Source: Leucogyrophana mollusca (taxonomy: Eukaryota > Basidiomycota > Agaricomycetes > Boletales). From it: 64,000 nucleotides of DNA. Shown in pieces: positions 23,339 through 35,412 of this stretch; within the stretch, counting starts at the first letter, position 1, and the number at the start of each line of letters is the position of its first letter. A program made the translations under genes and the position numbers. Under the pieces are notes generated by a model. It did not search any database, was not told the DNA's origin, and saw only the letters and a list, made by a program, of their open reading frames with translations. The DNA lies in NCBI GenBank assembly GCA_021014945.1, contig MU266328.1, positions 248,001 through 312,000 of the forward strand. The letters run 5' to 3'.

Positions 23339-24491
23339 ATGATCGAAACTATCTACATTGCAAGACACGGTCAGTGCTCTCGGCAGCCATCCCAGCCTAT
23401 CTCAGCATTGACTCTGATGCATTGCAGGCTTCAGATTGAACTGGGTAAACACCAATTGGTGAGACTTTGGCCAGAGCTATCGCCACAGCTAATTCGTCAG
23501 TGTTACTAGGAAGAGTGTAACAGGTCTTCCCAGAGACCCCCCTTTGGCAGCATACGGGGAGACCCAGGCTAAAGAGCTAGCCGGTTACTTTCTGTCATTA
23601 CCAGAACGGAAACGGCCCACCGCCATCTTCTCCTCCCCCTACTGTCAGTTGTCCTGAGTTATCCGTTTTGATCTGTCGGGCAACTTCCGTCCCCAGATCG
23701 ATGCCTACAAACTTCGAAGCCCACTTCACAGGCCCTCGACGTCCCGATCTATGTAGAGCATGGTCAGTCCTAGTTGTTCCTCAACAAGTCCATAGGTGCC
23801 CATGCTGCCCCAGGTCTCTCCGAGTGGTATTCCCCTGTTGCCCCTAACACAGGCCTACACCCTCGGCCATCGCCCGCCGCAGAACTGAAGGCTTATTTTC
23901 AAGAAATTGACCCTGAGTGGTCATCCCTCTGGTATCCATCTCGTAAAGGCGAGAACGTAGAGGAAATCCATCAGCGCATCGCTGCCTTCCTGAACCTACT
24001 TGTCCCGGAAGTGGAAAAAAGATTCGGCGACAAGCATACCCATATTTTACTCGTCAGCCATGCCGCGACGGTCATCGCCTTGACGAGAGAACTACTCGGT
24101 GATCCGGGCCTTCCTTTAAGAGTTGGGTGCTGCTCCATCACCGAGATGAACCGCAAGGACGGCGCGAGCAGCATCCTCGGAGCTTGGGATGCCCAACGCA
24201 TGGCCGATGGAAGCCACCTCAAGGAAGGTGCGTCGAGGGACTGGGGATTCGAGGATATACAGATTGCCAATGGCAAGGTAGGTGTCTGTTGTCTACCTTC
24301 GGGGGATATTATATCACTCACCACACGCACCCCTGACCAGGTTATTGATGACGTCGGTGAGTTCAAAGACCTATTTTCGCAGCTGGATCAGCGGCTTGAA
24401 CTGGGCCTCGCATTTGTCCTTTCTAGGTGTACCCGGCACGGAGAATGAGATAGAAGATACTGTTGGAGCTCAGCAACGCAGCAGCCTATAG
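23339..24491 (+). CDS. TFC7-like histidine phosphatase (phosphoglycerate-mutase fold) protein
   Basis: Seven exons: 23339-23369, 23428-23458, 23510-23643, 23697-23762, 23814-24277, 24341-24356 (16 bases), 24427-24491, giving 268 residues. The N-terminus IYIARHGFRLNW carries the RHG phosphohistidine motif in the form seen in the tau55/TFC7 subunit of TFIIIC and its relatives. The second conserved His lies in LLVSHAATVIAL and SSPYYRCLQTS is also conserved. Fungal relatives are annotated either as TFIIIC tau55 or as PGAM-like phosphatases. Length and the RHGFRLNW form favour the TFC7 branch, but catalytic activity or TFIIIC membership cannot be read here. Confidence 0.8.
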
Positions 24492-24638
24492 ATTCCCTCT
24501 CAGTTCCGTGCCGGGCATTGAATGTTCCCTTTAGATGAGTCTGTACAGTAACTGTACAGTAATACCTGGTCTGTTCGACGATGTTACATTGATACATTTA
24601 TTGATTGCTCCATAACCATTAGTTCACCCATTCCAAGT

Positions 24639-25986
24639 TCAGAAGGAAACGAACGCGCTAGCATAGCTCACGCTCGAATCTCTAATGTTGAAACACTGGC
24701 TGCTTTGCTCATAACGCACCCATTTGATCATGGGATGGCACGCCTCGTTTTGTTCTAAAGTCGCTAATGTGCCGAGGAGCACACCGATGGGGTGCCGTCC
24801 ACAAATCGTGTTCTTTGTTCGTTTCAAATAAGCCGCAAAGTCATCGTGGGCCTTGCTGGCGGAGCTAGGCGGGATCGTGAGCAATTGCATTGCTTCGTGG
24901 TCGAGGTCAGAAATGGAAGCATGGATGGGCCGGTTAGACAAATTGGACAGAGATGGGCTAGAGCTTGTTAGGCGGATTCCCGCGATGTCACTCGGGAGTG
25001 GCTCGGGATAGTAGTATGTATAGCTAAAGCGTGTTCCCCTGTAGGTACTTTAGTAGGGTATTTGATGCCGTTAGAATGGAGACCGCACCAGTGGCAAAAG
25101 TCGCTCGATATCACAAAGATCGTGTCCTGCTGGGCCAAGTACGGCGCCAATAATCGCCCATACTCGATTTCCTTTTCCTGGGATATAGCACCGACCAGGA
25201 TTGGGACAATCGTAATGTCAGCCCTTTGGGACAGGGTGTCAGCGATCGTTTGTGCATTTGCTAGTTCAGAAGCTACCCTTCAAATATCTTCCGCACGTAA
25301 GGGAGATGCATCTCAATACTGTGCTCGTCTTCGTCCGTCTGGATGTCCATCTCATCAAATTTCCCTGTGGAGCGGAGTTCCTCGATCACTGGGATCACAC
25401 TGTCACGTCTCGTCGTTGGAGCACATTTCTGAAAGCATACCCTCGACGTCTAGTGGCAAATTCTCTATCGGCGTTCGGTAGGAATTGCAGGTTGAGAGCG
25501 CGCACCCATCGAGGTAAACGTGATGAGATGGACCAAGGATGAAGACTCGTTTACTGCAATACGGATCAATAGCAGGCTCGGAGACGAAAGCTGTCTCGTA
25601 CATTCCAGTGGTATCTATGCTCTTATAAGCCCAGGCAGCTGCGGGTCCAGAGTAGGAGTATCCTGCATGTCTAGACACCGGCTGGATTTAGGCGTCGTGA
25701 TCAGCCCAAGTAAGGAACACTCACGGAGCGATTATAGCTTTGCATCCAGAAATCGGAGGAACGAAATCATCCTCGGCCGTGGGCTTGACAGCCGCCAACC
25801 AGTGCGTGAGCTCCGAGTTCAGGGTGTTGCCTGTGATGTCTCTAATGGACGATGGCACACTCAAAGTCCACGATGGGGCATACCATTGCTCGAATACCAG
25901 GATCCAGCGTGTGTGGGCCGTCTGGAAACCCGGTCATCAGCGTTGCCCAGAAACACACTGGATCACTCTTGCCTGGTCGTCTGCAT
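24639..25986 (-). CDS. MEMO1 homologue
   Basis: Eight exons on the minus strand: 25986-25967, 25921-25884, 25830-25725, 25670-25602, 25553-25441, 25388-25277, 25223-25089, 25038-24639, giving 330 residues. Family landmarks: [12 protein letters not shown] near the N-terminus, [47 protein letters not shown], and [21 protein letters not shown] proteins are structurally related to non-haem iron dioxygenases; metal-site His and Asp/Cys positions appear in the [13 protein letters not shown] and SDFCHWG motifs. Fungal homologues (yeast Mho1) have been linked to invasive growth. Function here is not established. The first exon is only 20 bases, fixed by the frame entering RPTHAGSW. Confidence 0.9.
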
Positions 25987-26290
25987 TGTGTCTGATAAAG
26001 GTGCTATCGAACGCCGAGCTCGATCAAGGAACTGTGTGATCATCTCCCACATAAGGAAATCCTGATTGACTGTCAATAATAGAGTTACTCTGCAAGACGA
26101 GTGCAAGAGCTCGTGCAGAGGCGCAAAATAGCGCCCGCATTGCAGCACCACAGCGTGCCCTTACATTTGCGGCTATTTACGCAGACCACACGATCAACAT
26201 TCGGCCTGGGGCATGCTCGCATGTCGATTATCTCGCATATGAAATGGATACATGTGAATGGGAGGGGAAGAGAGAAAAGACAGCGACAAT

Positions 26291-26841
26291 CTACTCCTCT
26301 GACCGCAGCCGTGCAGCAGAGTTGGTAACCTTCACGCTGAGTACTTTGGCCCTGCGTATCGTGAATATTCAGATCAGCCGATTGAGCTTTCTGGTAGAAA
26401 ACTCGCCTCTCCAAGATCAGGGCGCGGTTCCGGCTGCTCACGTTGTGGGCGATCTCAGCCGTGAAGCTTTTGTTGTGCATCAAAAGGAGGTCAACCTCCT
26501 TCACGTTGTTGACCAAGAATTTCTTTAATCCGTTAGGGAGAAGATGACGGGTCTATAGACCGAGACCGTCACTATGAGTTCGCCCCCCGGAAGACTTGAT
26601 AGGTCATACCTTCTTGTTGCTGCCGTACCCAATCTTAGGCATGGCGTTTTGGCCCTTGAACCGACGCCTCACTCTGTTGTCAATACCCTTGGGCTTCCGC
26701 CATGCCTCCTTGACACTGTGGTAGCGGTCGGACTGGTGGCGCCTGTAATACAATCAAAGGCTGAACGTAGATATCTGGAAGAATAACGACGAACTTGAAG
26801 TGTTTGGTGCGCTTCTTGACGATGGGGATCTTGACGGCCAT
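26291..26841 (-). CDS. RPL32: 60S ribosomal protein L32 (eL32)
   Basis: Large-subunit ribosomal protein. Four exons on the minus strand: 26841-26795, 26742-26610, 26552-26407, 26351-26291, giving 128 residues, the family length. Begins [20 protein letters not shown]; core [57 protein letters not shown]; ends [12 protein letters not shown]. The third intron (26406-26352) starts GC (AG|GCGAGT) and is the only way to join LILER to [10 protein letters not shown] without losing the conserved C-terminus. This is therefore a well-supported GC-AG intron. Confidence 0.96.
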
Positions 26842-27857
26842 GGCGGTCTAACGGAAGATAGGGCGTGCGATTAGTTGATAGATATGAGCAGGGGTCCAGT
26901 GAAAGAGAAAGGGAGGGTTGCTGTAATGGTTGACCTCTCCGAAGGCATCAAAGTCGAGGGTGATACATCCATGTTACATCCAGCCAATCCAGCCCGTGCA
27001 ACCGTCCAAGTCTTCCGGAATCCAGGGTTCACCATCATCACAGACGCAGCGTTCTGCAGCACCGGAGCATAGAGGCAACAGTACTCACAATTTTTGGACT
27101 TGAGGACGACGGCTCTCGTGTTCACCAGAGTAGTCCACCAATGCACCGGAGTGGCTGAGCAAACAAGCGTAAACACTACCTGTGGCTGAACGGTCACCTC
27201 TTTGGGCTCTGACGTCGAACAGTGAGGCGATGGTGAATTCGGCAGATCTACTCCAGTCTCTAGTGTCTTCAATCTCATCTGGATCCTCTGACGTGACCAG
27301 TGCAGTGTACGAGTCCCCTCCTCGCCAGCCCGCCTCAAGATCCATGCCAATGCATTTGCAGAGCGATCCCCTCACGCGGCTGATTCCGCCCGACACTACG
27401 TACTCGAGTTTTCCTGTTCCATTAATATCGCTATTTCAGCAGTCGCGGTCCGTTGAAGCAGTGGGCGATAGTCACGGGTTCCCTGCTTATGTGCGGCCGC
27501 CGCATCGCAACCCCCCACGTTCATACGGAATCATACACACCTATCGACAACGGTATGGAACGTTTTACGCGGCCTGAAGCTTTTCTTGGACCACAGTGTA
27601 CAGTACCATCCTTATGCCAGGGTTAAATGTAGATTTCTACGAGAATAGCCAGGCACTGAGACAGAGTGATCATCCTTCGAGTCATCGTGTGAAAACTGGC
27701 GGCATCGATTGACGCGGGTGGCGGACGCTCCAGCTGATCATCTCAAACGGCAGAGCATAGCATTTCTTCTTGTGCTGCTCCCATATCTTTTCTCCCTTGT
27801 ATCGCAGAACTCACTATATCCGGCCTGAAAAGACTTGGCTTGAGCCTGCATTGGAAC
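26842..27857. other. Divergent intergenic region eL32 / kinase
   Basis: About 1 kb. Two overlapping frames of 131 (plus) and 159 (minus) codons occur between 26871 and 27577; neither starts with a convincing ATG or resembles a family I know. Probably promoter DNA of the two divergent genes. Confidence 0.4.
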
Positions 27858-29858
27858 ATGCTCGCGGAAACTACCGTCGATCTTACTTTTGAAGACGAAG
27901 ATTGGCTCGCTCCACCCAATCCGTTGCTGTACAGGTCCGCAAGCGTAGGAAACAGTTGGGGAGTCACATCCATAGGTCGTGGCTTTGACTGGGCAGCAAA
28001 AGACGAGGAACCCCAGATGGCCCCGGTATGCGAGTACACATCAGAGCAAAAGACAGAACCCATGGGTCTCGACCATCCAAAGAGCGAGCGCTCTAGTCCC
28101 GTACCCCCAACCCGACCATCTCTCTTGGTCTCTCCTTTGACCAGGAGCCCAACAGCAGCTCCTTATGCCGCTAAATTCACCCTCGAGCCACTTACCACAT
28201 CACCTGCTACCTCTCACTTTATTGATTCGCCGATCTCAAGACCTCCCTCTCGGTCACACACACGTTCACCCTTTACGACCCTACGCTCATTAACGCCGCT
28301 GCAATCAAATGTGTCAGAGTCTACTCGCCCACCGCTTTCGCGATCCCCGAGTTCGGCGCGACCTCGTCGGCGATCTTCTCAGCAGCGCGTCTCGCTGGTA
28401 GCGGGACGCGTGCTAATCGCACCTATAGAGCCACCGTCTCCACCTCCTGCTATGCCACAGATTTTGCACCGTACTGCTAGCTCAGGTAGCCTATTATCGT
28501 CAGCAGCCAGCACGGGCCCGCCCACTCCTGCTCCTGAACGGGAGTCATTCCTCGATGGCAGGACCATTTCAGACTTTCTTATCGAAGGTGAGATCGGTAG
28601 AGGTGCTTACGGGCTTGTAAAAAGAGCACGAGAATACCGGTCGGACGGATCACTAGGGGTGAGGCGCCTCTTTGCAGGATAACTGTCACGTTGGCTGTGT
28701 GGACTCATGATACACCAGCCACCTTTGATCCTGAAACAGGTTATAAAGTCGCGCATATTAGCAGATTGTTGGAAACGGCACCCTCAGTACGGAACGATAC
28801 CGATCGAGATATTTGTGATGTCTGTCATATCGTCGACATCGTATACACTGCCACAGGTTCGGCCTTGGGACCCAAGCCGATTGCGACAGCCGCATCTGTC
28901 AAATGGCACCTCTTCGCATTCGGAACCCACTCCTTCGCCTGACGCAAGATACACTGGACAATGGGAAGAGGGGAAGGTAGTCAAAGGGCATCCGAACATC
29001 TGCCCTTTACTCGACTATTTCGAGGATAACCATTACTATTACCTTGTTCTACCCTCGTCGACACCAGAACAACAGTCAGATAGCTCTCCGCATCCGACGG
29101 ATCTGTTTGACTTAGTGGAAGGTTTTCCGGGCGGTTTACCCCCAAGTTCTGTTCGTAGCTACCTAGGTCAACTTGCAGATGCTCTAGCTTTCCTGCATCT
29201 GCAAGGCATTGGTGAGCACCTGGAGGTCACGCTGCCCCACCATCTCGCTTACACCTCCGCGTAGTTCATCGCGATGTTAAGGACGAGAATGTCGTCCTCG
29301 GACCCGATGGAAAGTGTATCTTGATAGATTTTGGCAGCTCCGGTCTTCTAAAGAAGAACGGCTGGGACACATTTAGTGGAACGTGAGTCCAAGCGTCCTC
29401 GTGGTTTCCGTGAGCTCACTCACGTGCGACGCAGGTTGGACTATGCTGGGCCAGAAATACTGCGTGGAGAACGGTATCACGGCAAGGAACAAGACGTGTG
29501 GGCATTCGGGGTCGTGGCATATGTTCTCCTCGTGGGTGAATGCCCGTTCATGACAGCGGCTGAAGCTCAGGAGGGACTGGATTCGCCATTCGCTAATGCA
29601 TCTATCGCTCTGGACGAGCGCTGCGGCGATGATAGAGAAAAGGTGGGGATGGAGACCGATGGAGGGGGGGCGCTGGGAGATGCGGCCGCTCTTGTTAAAG
29701 CCTGCCTTCAGGTAGATGTGGCCTCGCGCCCAACGTTCGAAAGTATTCTCCAATGCCGGTTCCTGAGTGGAGGCAGTGGATGGGGGATGGATATTCCCTA
29801 CGGGAATTCTCTCCCCACATCCCCTCAGCCGAGCGCGTTTCCTGCGCGTGTCACCTGA
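27858..29858 (+). CDS. Serine/threonine kinase of the PAS-kinase (PSK1) type, without a PAS domain
   Basis: Exons 27858-28658, 28719-29211, 29265-29382, 29435-29858 give 611 residues. Residues 1 to about 240 are Ser/Pro-rich and disordered. The kinase domain starts with the Gly loop [14 protein letters not shown] (about 243-256) and has the ATP Lys in [16 protein letters not shown]. The catalytic loop is [12 protein letters not shown] (about 432), with [19 protein letters not shown] and [19 protein letters not shown]. The forms [19 protein letters not shown] and KEQDVWAFG match yeast Psk1/Psk2 and animal PASK. All catalytic residues are present, so an active kinase is expected. No PAS domain is visible N-terminally. 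Open frame reaches TTG at 27840; ATG 27858 is taken. Confidence 0.82.
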
Positions 29859-30599
29859 TCCAAAGGGAACGAGGCTGATGTGACAAGATCCTTGCGAGAT
29901 ATGCCTGGCCGGCTCTTCATGGTACGCCGCCATGTCCTTGACCTATCTTTGTCCCTTTGGCTGTTTACGTTTCTCTTTTTATCTTCGACAATCTCACCGT
30001 ATCAGCATCGATCTACCATGAGGTCAATCACATTGTTTTCTTGTCAGCCTGCAACCATACATTGCCACCGATAGGATGTAGAACTCGAATGTATTATAAT
30101 AAAGACAGAATGGTCATAGATACAAAATATTTTGTCGGAAGAAATCCTCCACAGGCTCTTTCCACCGGTCGACCTTTGACGAAAACCGCTGAGTTCGGTG
30201 CAGGGGTCTTCGAGAGTCACTGTCGGCGTGACCGGCGCCACGCGGCCGGTGCCGAGCGGAGTCACGGTATAATCAGTTCATCAGATCGATAAAAATTTTC
30301 ATTTGGGAAGGTATAACTATCACCAAACATCTTGGTGCTCCCTTTCTTTCGTACCATCACATCCTCTCCCTCTCTTCCATTTTTCTTTTATTTCTGTACA
30401 CTTAAGTGAGTATCTGTTTCTTTCAATCGGTCCCCCCGCAGTTGCGATTGCTCCGTCGGCCTTCACGCTGCCTGATTCCGATGAAAATCGGTCGCAGCGA
30501 TTTTTTATCACCAGCCATCCGATTTTCAAGATCGTCAACGATCTTGGTTCGCAGTGGCCAACTTGCTGACGGATCTCTTCCCCCTAGAAATCACTCAAA
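29859..30599. other. Intergenic region and EF-1alpha leader
   Basis: No gene supported. Pyrimidine-rich sequence from about 30340 to 30400 followed by GTGAGTATCTG near 30404 suggests the EF-1alpha transcription start region and a 5'-leader intron ending shortly before the ATG at 30600. Confidence 0.4.
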
Positions 30600-32361
30600 A
30601 TGGGAAAGGAAAAGACTCACGTTAACGTCGTCGGTGAGTGCTCTTATCAGTTGCCGCCGTCATCACCGGGATCTCACATATCGCAGTCATCGGTCACGTC
30701 GATTCCGGAAAATCGACGACCACTGGTCACTTGATCTACAAGTGCGGTGGTATCGACAAGCGTACCATCGAGAAGTTCGAAAAGGAGGCTGCTGAGCTCG
30801 GCAAGGGTTCGTTCAAGTATGGTATGTTATCAGATGCCGTTATGTGCGATCGCTCGATCGAATGGCTGATCGACACTTGTAGCTTGGGTGCTCGACAAGC
30901 TAAAGGCCGAGCGTGAGCGTGGTATCACGATCGATATCGCTCTCTGGAAATTCGAGACGCCCAAATACATGGTCACCGTACGTGTTGCCAATTTTTCGCC
31001 GAGGAGATTCCATCTTATCCGATCCCCTTAGGTCATCGATGCCCCCGGACACCGTGACTTCATCAAGAACATGATTACCGGTACCTCCCAGGCTGATTGC
31101 GCTATCCTCATCATTGCCGGTGGTACTGGTGAGTTCGAAGCCGGTATCTCCAAGGACGGTCAGACCCGTGAGCACGCCCTCCTGGCGTTCACCCTCGGTG
31201 TGCGTCAGCTCATCGTCGCCGTCAACAAGATGGACACCACCAAGGTGCGCTCTCTGTCAATTCGAGTGTCGTGAATTTTACTGACCTTTCGGAACAGTGG
31301 AGTGAGGACCGTTTCAACGAAATTATCAAGGAAACCTCCACCTTCATTAAGAAGGTCGGTTACAACCCCAAGGCGGTCGCTTTCGTCCCCATTTCTGGCT
31401 GGCACGGTGACAACATGTTGGAGGAGTCCGCCAAGTAAGCGATTGCCATAGAAGCTGCCATCAGTATGCTTACGATCTCTGTTAGCATGCCATGGTACAA
31501 GGGCTGGACCAAGGAGAACAAGACCGGTGTCGTCAAGGGCAAGACCCTCCTCGACGCTATCGACGCCATCGAGCCCCCCGTTCGTCCTTCCGACAAGCCC
31601 CTTCGTCTTCCCCTCCAGGATGTCTACAAGATCGGTGGTATCGGAACTGTGCCCGTCGGTCGTGTTGAGACTGGTGTCATCAAGGCTGGAATGGTCGTCA
31701 CCTTTGCGCCAACGAACGTGACCACTGAAGTCAAGTCCGTCGAAATGCACCACGAGCAGCTCGTTGAGGGTCTGCCCGGAGACAACGTCGGCTTCAACAT
31801 TAAGTAAGTATGTTTTGATATGATGCAGACCGACCTCTGACCCATACACGCAGGAACGTCTCGGTGAAGGATATCCGTCGTGGTAACGTCGCTTCTGACT
31901 CCAAGAACGACCCCGCCAAGGAAGCTGCCTCCTTCAACGCCCAGGTCATCGTCCTCAACCACCCCGGTCAGATTGGTGCAGGTTACGCCCCAGTTCTCGA
32001 TTGCCACACCGCCCACATTGCTTGCAAGTTCTCTGAGCTGATCGAGAAGATCGATCGCCGGACGGGTAAAGCACTCGAAACCGCCCCCAAATTCGTGAAG
32101 TCCGGTGACGCTTGCATCGTCAAGCTCGTTCCCTCTAAACCCATGTGTGTCGAGTCCTACAACGAGTACCCTCCTCTCGGTCGTTTCGCCGTCCGTGACA
32201 TGAGACAGACTGTTGCCGTCGGTGTCATTAAGTCCGTTGAGAAGACTGACAAGTCTGGCGGAAAGGGTGAGTAATACCTATTTGCGCTTGATGGACGCGG
32301 TACTGAACGCACTTTTCACGCAGTGACCAAGTCGGCGGAGAAGGCTGCCAAGAAGAAGTAA
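30600..32361 (+). CDS. TEF1: Translation elongation factor 1-alpha
   Basis: GTPase delivering aminoacyl-tRNA to the ribosome. Eight exons: 30600-30633, 30687-30821, 30883-30977, 31032-31244, 31298-31435, 31487-31803, 31854-32266, 32324-32361, giving 460 residues, the standard length. G motifs: GHVDSGKST (G1), DAPGHRDF (G3), NKMD (G4). Domains II and III are complete ([37 protein letters not shown]) and the C-terminus is AEKAAKKK. Codon use is strongly biased toward C/T-ending codons, as expected for a very highly expressed gene. Long antisense frames across it are shadows of that bias. Confidence 0.98.
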
Positions 32362-32709
32362 ATAGATGTAGAAGCACTGTATCCTCCCACCGTTGGTTCC
32401 TCCTGCTCTCTCTTCTGTTTTTCTAGTGCGCCCCCGGTATCATACCTGCAATGTGTTAGTGTCACCACACCTTTTTTGTATGCACGATAACGAAGACGGC
32501 AGCGAGGTCATGACAAGTGATTCTCGCTGCCTGTTCAATAATGTGGTGTTGCTGGCATAAAAAATGAATCGAAGCTGTGTTCTACTGTACTTTTGGGTGT
32601 GCATCGCTGCTCTGCTTGACGCCCTTGTTTACCAGGCTGCATAAAATTCGTTATTCTACAGGTGCAGCTATGATACGGACCGAGCCCGATAGTCTGAGAG
32701 AGCGGCAGC
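32362..32709. other. 3' intergenic region
   Basis: Between the converging ends of EF-1alpha and the dienelactone hydrolase. Nothing recognised beyond T-rich 3' flank sequence. Confidence 0.4.
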
Positions 32710-34173
32710 TCAACAAACATGCTCGATCTTGTCTCCTTTGTCGACCCTGGGTCCGAGGTCTCTCCCGACCGTTCTTTCGAAGACCTCCATCATAAATGTG
32801 AACAGCGACCTGGTGAGTGCAGCATCCCATCTGCCCTTGGACTGTTCATCGCGTATGAAGGCGTGCTGGGCTTGCACCTCCAGGAACTATACTGATATCA
32901 GCCTGGGCATTATCTGGATGAATGGAGAACACACTGAGCAAGCTACACCCGCATCTTCGAGCGAGGCCCGAATAAGATCACGGCCGGCCCGAGGAACGTG
33001 GGTGTCCTTCGAAACGAGCATCGGTCAGAGTGCGGATACCACCTCACGCTTGGCAGGCGCACCTGTTTACCAAAGATCATCTGTGACATCAATCAGTAAG
33101 ATTCTGGCTTTCGGGAGGGCGATGATGTATCACACACCACGAGCTCGCCTTTCCCTGTCATGTCGCCCTTGCGCACCCGTTCGAGAGAGTCGTCTTTCTT
33201 CCCCTTTCCCAATGTGGCGGAATGGACGTCAGTAGCAAAGAAGCATACAGATGATAGGACTCGGGGATCAAAAGCAGCCTATAGGGTCATAAGTCGATAT
33301 CCTGACCAGGATGATGGTAAGCCATACGCGGAAGGCCTGTTTGCGTGTGAGTAGATACAGTGTGGTGTCATCAACGGGTGGGACGCACAAGGTGACCTCC
33401 TAGACACATGCCAGTTGCTACAGACCATACTAGGTTATGAAGTGGTGGAGTAGCATTAGAGGGGGTACACACCGGCGATGCGACCATTACAGTTCGGCAA
33501 AGACGTGAGGAGATCGACGGACAAGGTCGCGTCCTTTGCGGTGATCATTCACTGACGCGTAAGTCGAGGTGGAACAGAGATACACACCTCGTCGTAAGCA
33601 GCTAACTCTTTTTCGATCTGCAGCAAAATCAGCCGATGAGCAATTCATAGCAAGGATGTCTCACCTTGTATCTGTTCCCTCTGTCAGTCCCTGAAGAACA
33701 CCGTAATGAACGGCAGGAGACGGTATTCAAAGGATAATCATACCTTCTACGTCATAAGGGATGGCCTCTGGTCCCTCGAATTCATGGTAGCTGGACGGGC
33801 ACGCTACATGGAGGACAAGCGTGGGCACAGGAGCGGGATGGCGTGCTGTAATTCGCCCACACACCTACAACATACCCCTGGCTAGCGATCTGGCCTGCGA
33901 ATCTCTCCACCGGGCCAGTCACTTGGTAAATTTCGCTGGAAGCGTTGGATAGTTTAGTCGTTGTCGGCTTTGCCACTCGAGAAATGATACCTGAAGCACA
34001 CAACCCCTTGGGTGTGATCAGTCACCCGGAGTACCAGCCACGATATCGGCAAGCTTACCTGGGAATTTGGCCTGAGGGTAATTGGGTACAACAGGCGAGA
34101 TCACGAATATGCGGATCGGACGCCCATTGTCTAGCTTACTGGGCACATCGTGATGCGTCTTGGTGATAATCAT
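32710..34173 (-). CDS. Dienelactone hydrolase family protein, 13 exons
   Basis: Alpha/beta hydrolase of the carboxymethylenebutenolidase type. Exons on the minus strand: 34173-34059, 34006-33991, 33935-33865, 33803-33744, 33690-33665, 33617-33588, 33533-33473, 33417-33389, 33336-33328, 33278-33138, 33080-33063, 33006-32935, 32886-32710, giving 274 residues. The catalytic triad is visible: Cys131 in ATGMCLGGH, Asp193 in KQDTHVPRAG, His224 in QAQHAFIRDE. FSEIYQVTGPVERFAGQIA is also diagnostic. Thirteen exons for 825 coding bases, with micro-exons of 16 and 9 bases (GVVCFS join and AFR), is extreme. All 12 introns are 47-61 bases with good sites. Because of this the gene has no long open frame and is easily missed. 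Confidence 0.88.
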
Positions 34174-34492
34174 GGCGGTAGGTGATAGCTATACGATGTG
34201 ATCAACCGAGGAGGGTCCCACGTCTCTCGGTGGAAAAAGCTCTTATCCGTCGACCACCATTCCATTACAATTTGTTGCCAGTTCACTATCCTGCAAACAC
34301 AATCAATCCCGTTGCGCGACTTCTGTGGTAGAAGTCACTATCAAGGCTCTTGACATCAGTAACAATGTGTAACCGGGAATTGATGTTCCTTGTGCAGCTG
34401 GCGCCCTGACGGACGAACGTGTGCACGTCCAGCGTCGTTTATTTAAAAATGTGATGTCGAACCTCGTCTTCAGCCAGAAAATAATCATCGCC
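34174..34492. other. Divergent intergenic region
   Basis: Shared 5' region of the dienelactone hydrolase and the GNAT-like gene. No further gene or clear element noted. Confidence 0.4.
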
Positions 34493-35412
34493 ATGGTCGA
34501 GCCTAGCGCACGGATACGCCTCTACCGTCCTTCAGATGACAAGCTCGTCAGATTCACACTTGGTAAGGCGGTCATGGAAGGTCTGGCTGTCGCGAACCGA
34601 CGAGGTGCGTCACAAAAATCATCTGCACTGGACAGACGACGACAACTGATTTGCATCACGCAGCTGCCTTTCATCCATTGACACTGAGCATATGGGTTGC
34701 GCTGTCTAGCATCATGGTCCAGCTCCTAGACTGGTGGCCTAAGCCTAGTTACGGCTGGCTCGGATACCTTGCACCTCTACCGGCCTTCGGATGCTGGGCC
34801 ATGCCAACGCTCTACCTTGTCGATTGGTGAGCTCCCTCCGTGCCAGCATCGTGGTGGAATAGCTGATGTCAATTCGTTGCGTCAAGGATAAACAGACCAT
34901 ATTTCGACGATACTGTCATGGACACGCTGCGAAGGCCAGATATTGTCGACATTCCCAAATATTACGCCCGTTCACCGTCATCTGGATTCTTCATCCTCGA
35001 GTACGGAGACAACTTCGTCGGGCTCATCGCCATTGACGCATCCAGGGACTCTACGTCAACGAAGACGTTGACCGCAAAGGATAGCACGCGCGCCGGCTTT
35101 CAGGGCATGGGTACATCCCGCGTCGCAACGATTCGACACTTTTATGTTGAGGAGCCATTCCGAAAGACGATGATCCAAAACGATCTGCTGCAGCATGCCA
35201 TTCAGCATGCTTTTGCGGGTGGAGATACTGTTCAAGCAATCAATGCCGTTGCTTCTCCGCTGGTCGACTACGTCCAGAACTCATTGAGGGATAATGGGTT
35301 TAAGCACAACAAGGATGCGGGAAAGGTCGGAATTTACAGGTGGACAGTCACAAATGTGGTTGTTAGACGAGAGAACTGGGAACAGTCGGGACCAAAGGCC
35401 AATGTCTATTGA
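34493..35412 (+). CDS. Membrane-anchored GNAT N-acetyltransferase-like protein
   Basis: Exons 34493-34604, 34664-34826, 34887-35412 give 266 residues. It begins MVEPSARIRLYRPSDDKLVR, like the first strand of a GNAT fold. Two hydrophobic segments follow (about 43-60 and 67-91, with SIWVALSSIMVQLL and WLGYLAPLPAFGCWAMPTLY). The core contains GFFILEYGDNFVGLIAIDAS, then VATIRHFYVEEPFRKTMIQN and a C-terminal helix-strand pair. The insertion of two membrane helices after the first strand recalls NAT8-type acetyltransferases. A Q/RxxGxG/A acetyl-CoA loop is not obvious, so activity is uncertain. The ATG at 34493 is preferred to a GTG upstream. Confidence 0.6.

Noticed and set aside
26871..27577. Overlapping 159- and 131-codon frames between eL32 and the kinase
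   Set aside because: Both occupy the same DNA on opposite strands, start weakly and match nothing known.
29373..29933. 186-codon minus frame opposite the kinase 3' end
   Set aside because: Overlaps conserved kinase sequence on the other strand; no recognisable product.
31205..31849. 214-codon antisense frame across EF-1alpha
   Set aside because: A shadow of the strong codon bias of EF-1alpha; interrupted in meaning by the real gene's introns and without family resemblance.
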